From the NCBI GenBank assembly GCA_021776475.1, contig JAJFFV010000005.1, positions 1-64,000 on the forward strand: a stretch of DNA of 64,000 nucleotides, written 5' to 3'. The stretch comes from Parvularculaceae bacterium (GTDB lineage Bacteria; Pseudomonadota; Alphaproteobacteria; Caulobacterales; Parvularculaceae). Of the stretch, positions 60,703 through 64,000 are shown piece after piece (positions within the stretch are counted from its first letter, which is position 1; every line of letters starts with the position of its first letter). A program made the position numbers and the translations under genes. Below the pieces are notes generated by a model. It had not been told where the DNA came from. It made no database searches and saw nothing but the letters and a program-made list of their open reading frames with translations.

Positions 60703-60734
60703 TACTGCGTCCTCCTGACTACATCAATGTATCG

Positions 60735-61451
60735 TCATGGTCGGCGCATCGTCTGGATAACCTGACTGATGCGCTCATCTTCCTCCTCAAAGATTTTCTG
60801 CCCTGCTTCATAATTACGCTGTACCTCAATCAACCGGGCAATCTCGTTGATCGGATCGACATTCGATGATTCAATAAATCCCTGTAAAACCTTTGCGCTC
60901 TCTACCGGCTCATACCCATCACTTGCCTGCCAGAGATTTGCGCCCTGGCGTGACATGGATTCAGGGCTTGCTGTGACGACGCCAATTTTGCCTAATGCAT
61001 TGCCATCAGCACTGATTGTGCCATCGCCGGCGATTGCGATCTGGCGGGCCTCGAGCGGAATCTGTAACTCACCGCCGCCCTCATCAAGAACCGCCAGCCC
61101 GTCGGCATTGACAAGAATTCCTTCAGCTGTCGTCATAAAGTGACCAGCACGGCTCAGCATTTCACCAGCTGCTGTGCCGATGAGGAAGAACCCTTCCCCC
61201 TCAATAGCAAGATCCAACGAACCACCAGTTCGTGACAACTCGCCTTGCAAGAAACTGGAATAGTGCGCGCCAAGGCGCCCCATGGACATGCTTGGATCGT
61301 TGAGGCCCGCAGCTGCAACATATTCCGTAAAAAGAGCGCCTTCTCGTTTATACCCAGCAGTTTGCGCATTCGCGATATTGTTGGCGATCGTATCGAGCTC
61401 TTTCAGAAGACCTGCTTGCCGGGATAAAGAGATATAGACCGGGTTATCCAT
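60735..61451 (-). CDS. flgF: Proximal rod protein FlgF
   Basis: The protein has 238 residues from MDNPVYISLSRQ at 61451. A longer frame into the upstream gene is rejected. The rod N-terminal motif is LDTIANNIANAQTAGYKREG near residue 18, the middle has LDLAIEGEGFFLIG, and the end is INEIARLIEVQRNYEAGQKIFEEEDERI. Its start overlaps the stop of the TPR-like gene by 8 bp. Confidence 0.93.
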   Translation of the reverse strand: MDNPVYISLSRQAGLLKELDTIANNIANAQTAGYKREGALFTEYVAAAGLNDPSMSMGRLGAHYSSFLQGELSRTGGSLDLAIEGEGFFLIGTAAGEMLSRAGHFMTTAEGILVNADGLAVLDEGGGELQIPLEARQIAIAGDGTISADGNALGKIGVVTASPESMSRQGANLWQASDGYEPVESAKVLQGFIESSNVDPINEIARLIEVQRNYEAGQKIFEEEDERISQVIQTMRRP

Positions 61452-63213
61452 TGCCAAGGTACTCCCGCAGCATTGGTCTTTCCTCTTTGTAACTGTTGAA
61501 GAGGGTTTCGATTTCAAGCAGGTCAGCCGACGCCTTCAACTCATAAAAACCGCCCTGCTCGCCACTCATATAAGCGGCAAGATTGTACCGCTCGTTGATA
61601 TCATCTTCACTATCGGACACAAGAATGTCCGCGTAGTGTTCCTTTGCGCGGTCCCAGATACCGAACTGCCAGGCAATAAGAGCGGCGGTTTTCGTCGTAT
61701 CTTCCGTTTGAGGCATGCGCCCCAGAACCGATAACGCAGCACCAGGATCATTCAAGGCCACAGCTGCTTTGACGCTAACCTGATCGAAAGCCGGATCGCC
61801 CTCATACAAGGAACAAATTGACCAGGCTAGGTCCGCGCGATTTTCGAGCATGGCTGCCTGCGCGCTTATATAGTCTACATCGCGCTGTAACTCAGAAAAG
61901 TCATACTCTTTGATTAGCGTATCCAGAAGATGCGGCAGTTCGAAGTAAAGGGCTGTCTTGGCTGCAGAAAACCTCAATCGCACTTCTTCAGGGAACCCTG
62001 AAAAGAAATTGATATTGTTTGTATAGTGATTCAAAGAACGAAATCTAGCGCGCTCATCTTCACCTGTCAGCCGTTTCAACAATATTGTTGCAATTGTATC
62101 GCGGGTCTGCAGCCGGTTTGAATTAAACTCTGGAAAGTGCAGTCGAGAATTGTCAATCGCCTGCTGATACTGTTCTTCCTCCGCGAGAAAACGAATGGTC
62201 ATCTGTTGGGCAACGTCGCTTTCTGACTCACCTCGATACTGGGTGGAGACCAGCTCAAGATCTTTTGCAAAGCTCGTATAGGGCGTGGTCTCGCTTGCCT
62301 CACCCAGCGTAAAAAGAGCCTTGGGCTGCAGCGGTCCCTGCGTCTGGGCGACTTGCCTTAGCTGAGCCAGGCCAGCCTGATCACCGCGGCCCGTTCCGAT
62401 CAGCGATTCAAGATACAATATTGCGGTATCTTCGGCCCGGCCCAGCTTTTGCGCTTTTTTCAGCAACTCCATGGCGAGATCAAAATCTTCCTGCTCCGCT
62501 GCAAGAATGCCCAATTGCGTTGAGAAAAAGAACTGCAGATCGGCAGGTAACTGCCCGATTTCTGTAATATATTCTTTTGTAAACCCAATTGCCTGCACCG
62601 GGTCGTGCTTTATCAACGATGCCGCAACCCATAGGCCCGCTTTATCCGTACAGGTTATATAAGCCGCAATTTCTGATGATGTTTTTATATCAGGACCGGA
62701 TAGAACGCTCGCCATTTGTCCGGCAAGTTGAATGCGGTCTGTCGGCATCAGATCTGTCAGCACCGACGCTTCTTCGGGCATCGCTAAGGCCAGATATGAT
62801 CTGGCCAGATCGAGCCCGATTTCGTTGATGTACTCGCCCCTTAAGCTGACGAGATCATTGCGTAGCTGGAAAATGTCATCATAGGTTGTGCCTTCCTTGA
62901 AGGCGGTGAAATCGAACACTTCTGCAATTTCACAGTGGCTTGGTGCAACCTGTTCGACTTGTCCGGAATCGAAACGCAGGGATCGTGCAGTCACTTTAGA
63001 TCCGGCTGCAACAGTAGTTGCTCCCACCGCTGCATCTGGAGTTACTTGCTCGCCGCGCATCGACAGGTAACCGCTTTCGGCCGCGTTCTGTAACAATTCA
63101 CGCAGTCGTTCAGCGGCCTCATCGATACGTTCAGGGTTGTCGTCAGCCATCACCGGCTGCAAAGACAGGAAACCAATCACGGCAGCTGCAGCTATGCTGA
63201 CAATCTTGTTCAT
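61444..63213 (-). CDS. Periplasmic helical-repeat protein of the motA-flgF operon
   Basis: The protein has 589 residues from MNKIVSIAAAAV at 63213, which overlaps the motA stop (ATGA). A signal peptide ends near residue 23 (PVMADD). Most of the rest is helical with TPR-like repeats, for example ILAAEQEDFDLAMELLKKAQKLGRAEDTAILY near residue 235 and ALSVLGRMPQTEDTTKTAAL near residue 490. I do not recognise a named family. Coupling to motA and flgF and a periplasmic site suggest a motor or stator accessory, perhaps comparable in role to MotC of rhizobia, but that is a guess. Confidence 0.7.
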   Translation of the reverse strand: MNKIVSIAAAAVIGFLSLQPVMADDNPERIDEAAERLRELLQNAAESGYLSMRGEQVTPDAAVGATTVAAGSKVTARSLRFDSGQVEQVAPSHCEIAEVFDFTAFKEGTTYDDIFQLRNDLVSLRGEYINEIGLDLARSYLALAMPEEASVLTDLMPTDRIQLAGQMASVLSGPDIKTSSEIAAYITCTDKAGLWVAASLIKHDPVQAIGFTKEYITEIGQLPADLQFFFSTQLGILAAEQEDFDLAMELLKKAQKLGRAEDTAILYLESLIGTGRGDQAGLAQLRQVAQTQGPLQPKALFTLGEASETTPYTSFAKDLELVSTQYRGESESDVAQQMTIRFLAEEEQYQQAIDNSRLHFPEFNSNRLQTRDTIATILLKRLTGEDERARFRSLNHYTNNINFFSGFPEEVRLRFSAAKTALYFELPHLLDTLIKEYDFSELQRDVDYISAQAAMLENRADLAWSICSLYEGDPAFDQVSVKAAVALNDPGAALSVLGRMPQTEDTTKTAALIAWQFGIWDRAKEHYADILVSDSEDDINERYNLAAYMSGEQGGFYELKASADLLEIETLFNSYKEERPMLREYLGNG

Positions 63214-64000
63214 GCCGCTTTCCGCAAATCCTTCAGGGCTTCTTCCATCTCGACAAAGCTTGGGCGATTCCGTCTTGGCGTGTTGCGCCGCGCAACTTCG
63301 ACGCAAATGTTTGTCGGGTTTTTGTGGAGGCTGGAGACCAGCATTTCCCTAATCAGAGAATAAAAGTAGTGCTCTTCCTCGCGAACGGCGGTCACTTTCG
63401 TCGCAAAAGGGCCAACGACCCCATAAGCGAGAAATACGCCCAAAAATGTTCCGACCAACGCGCCACCGATCATTTTCCCGAGCACTTCGGGTGGTTTGTC
63501 AATAGACGCCATGGTTTTGATCACACCCAGAACTGCCGCTACAATACCAAGAGCTGGCAGTGCGTCGGCCATGTTTTGAAGGGCGTGAGAACCATGAAGC
63601 GAGTCTTCCTGCATGCTCTCCAATTGCTTTTCCAGCAACTCTTCGACCTGATAGACATTATCGAAGTTCATAATCATTGAGCGGATCGTATCGCAGATCA
63701 ATTCAATAGCTGCCTTGTCGTTCTGGATTCTAGGGTATTTGGAGAAGAGTTCTGATTCAGCAGGATTCTCGATATGCGTTTCGATATCTACTGGGCTCTC
63801 GCGCAGTATACGTACCAGCTCGTGCATGAGGCACAATAGGTCGGTGTAATCTGATTTTTTCCATTTTGGCCCTTTGAAAACAGCCATAACATCGGAAATT
63901 GTGTGTTTTACGGTCGGCATATCGTTGGCCGCAAAAAAAGCACCAATCGCTGCCCCACCGATGATCATCATCTCGAATGGTAGGGATGCCATAATAATGC
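63210..64000 (-). CDS. motA: Flagellar stator protein MotA, 5' end beyond window
   Basis: About 263 residues are visible. The frame is open to the window edge and the first visible Met is not the true start, because the opening IIMASLPFEMMIIGGAAIGAFFAAN matches residues about 25-50 of MotA. So some 25 N-terminal residues lie outside. The MotA/ExbB channel region is seen in ALPALGIVAAVLGVIKTMASI near residue 145 of the visible part and GTFLGVFLAYGVVGPFATKV. The cytoplasmic charged loop between them is intact. MotB is not in the window. Confidence 0.95.
   Translation of the reverse strand, partial: IIMASLPFEMMIIGGAAIGAFFAANDMPTVKHTISDVMAVFKGPKWKKSDYTDLLCLMHELVRILRESPVDIETHIENPAESELFSKYPRIQNDKAAIELICDTIRSMIMNFDNVYQVEELLEKQLESMQEDSLHGSHALQNMADALPALGIVAAVLGVIKTMASIDKPPEVLGKMIGGALVGTFLGVFLAYGVVGPFATKVTAVREEEHYFYSLIREMLVSSLHKNPTNICVEVARRNTPRRNRPSFVEMEEALKDLRKAA

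Noticed and set aside
63210-63992. Treating the motA frame as complete from the first visible Met
   Set aside because: The visible start aligns well inside MotA and the frame is open to the edge, so the gene is cut by the window.
1-64000. CRISPR arrays, rRNA, tRNA, complete insertion sequences
   Set aside because: No regularly spaced repeats, tRNA-like cloverleaf or transposase reading frame was seen on either strand.

Overview
The window comes from an alphaproteobacterium, probably an aquatic flagellate. The evidence is a flaF-flbT pair beside tandem flagellin genes, a DUF1217 flagellar gene, a GTTC-N7-GTTC type LexA box, TTAACCAT motifs of the CtrA type near motility genes, and a membrane urate hydroxylase of the PuuD type. 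I cannot fix the order or genus. No rRNA, tRNA, CRISPR array or intact insertion sequence is visible.

Left part (1-11.3 kb). This is an accessory and stress-related stretch. A HipBA toxin-antitoxin pair has three evenly spaced operators. A fused double TetR regulator lies between two perfect TGTGA-N6-TCACA (CRP-type) sites, next to a protein that resembles class I cyclic-nucleotide phosphodiesterases. A run of small envelope or osmotic-stress genes follows: Pmp3, a Kbp-like BON-LysM protein, a DUF4332 protein, an mscL remnant and a repeat lipoprotein. Two copies of the same structured element sit about 40 nt before the start codons of the Kbp-like gene and the lipoprotein.

DNA repair part (12.1-17.7 kb). 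LigD, Ku and a BRCT/HTH/TPR protein form a tight operon for non-homologous end joining. It is followed by an SRAP (HMCES/YedK) gene behind a perfect LexA box.

Nitrogen part (18-35.4 kb). This is a near-complete aerobic purine degradation route (GuaD, XdhABC, PuuD, UraH, UraD, PuuE, allantoicase, ureidoglycolate lyase), plus cyanophycin synthesis and breakdown (CphA, a Mur-ligase-only CphA paralogue, CphB, isoaspartyl peptidase). The purine genes puuE-uraD-alc-allA-guaD run directly into cphB-cphA-mur on the same strand, which suggests that nitrogen recovered from purines is banked as cyanophycin.

Middle part (35.8-43 kb). A DUF3604-PpiC-HupE/UreJ operon is followed by a diguanylate cyclase, a RidA protein and a histidine kinase.

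Flagellar part (43.1-64 kb). It holds export genes (flhB, fliR, flhA, fliQ, fliI), rod and hook genes (fliE, flgB, flgC, flgF, flgG, flgD, fliK, flgJ), flgA and flgH, a FliL-like gene, two flagellin genes with conserved leader hairpins, a decayed third flagellin, flaF/flbT, and the start of a motA operon that runs off the right edge.
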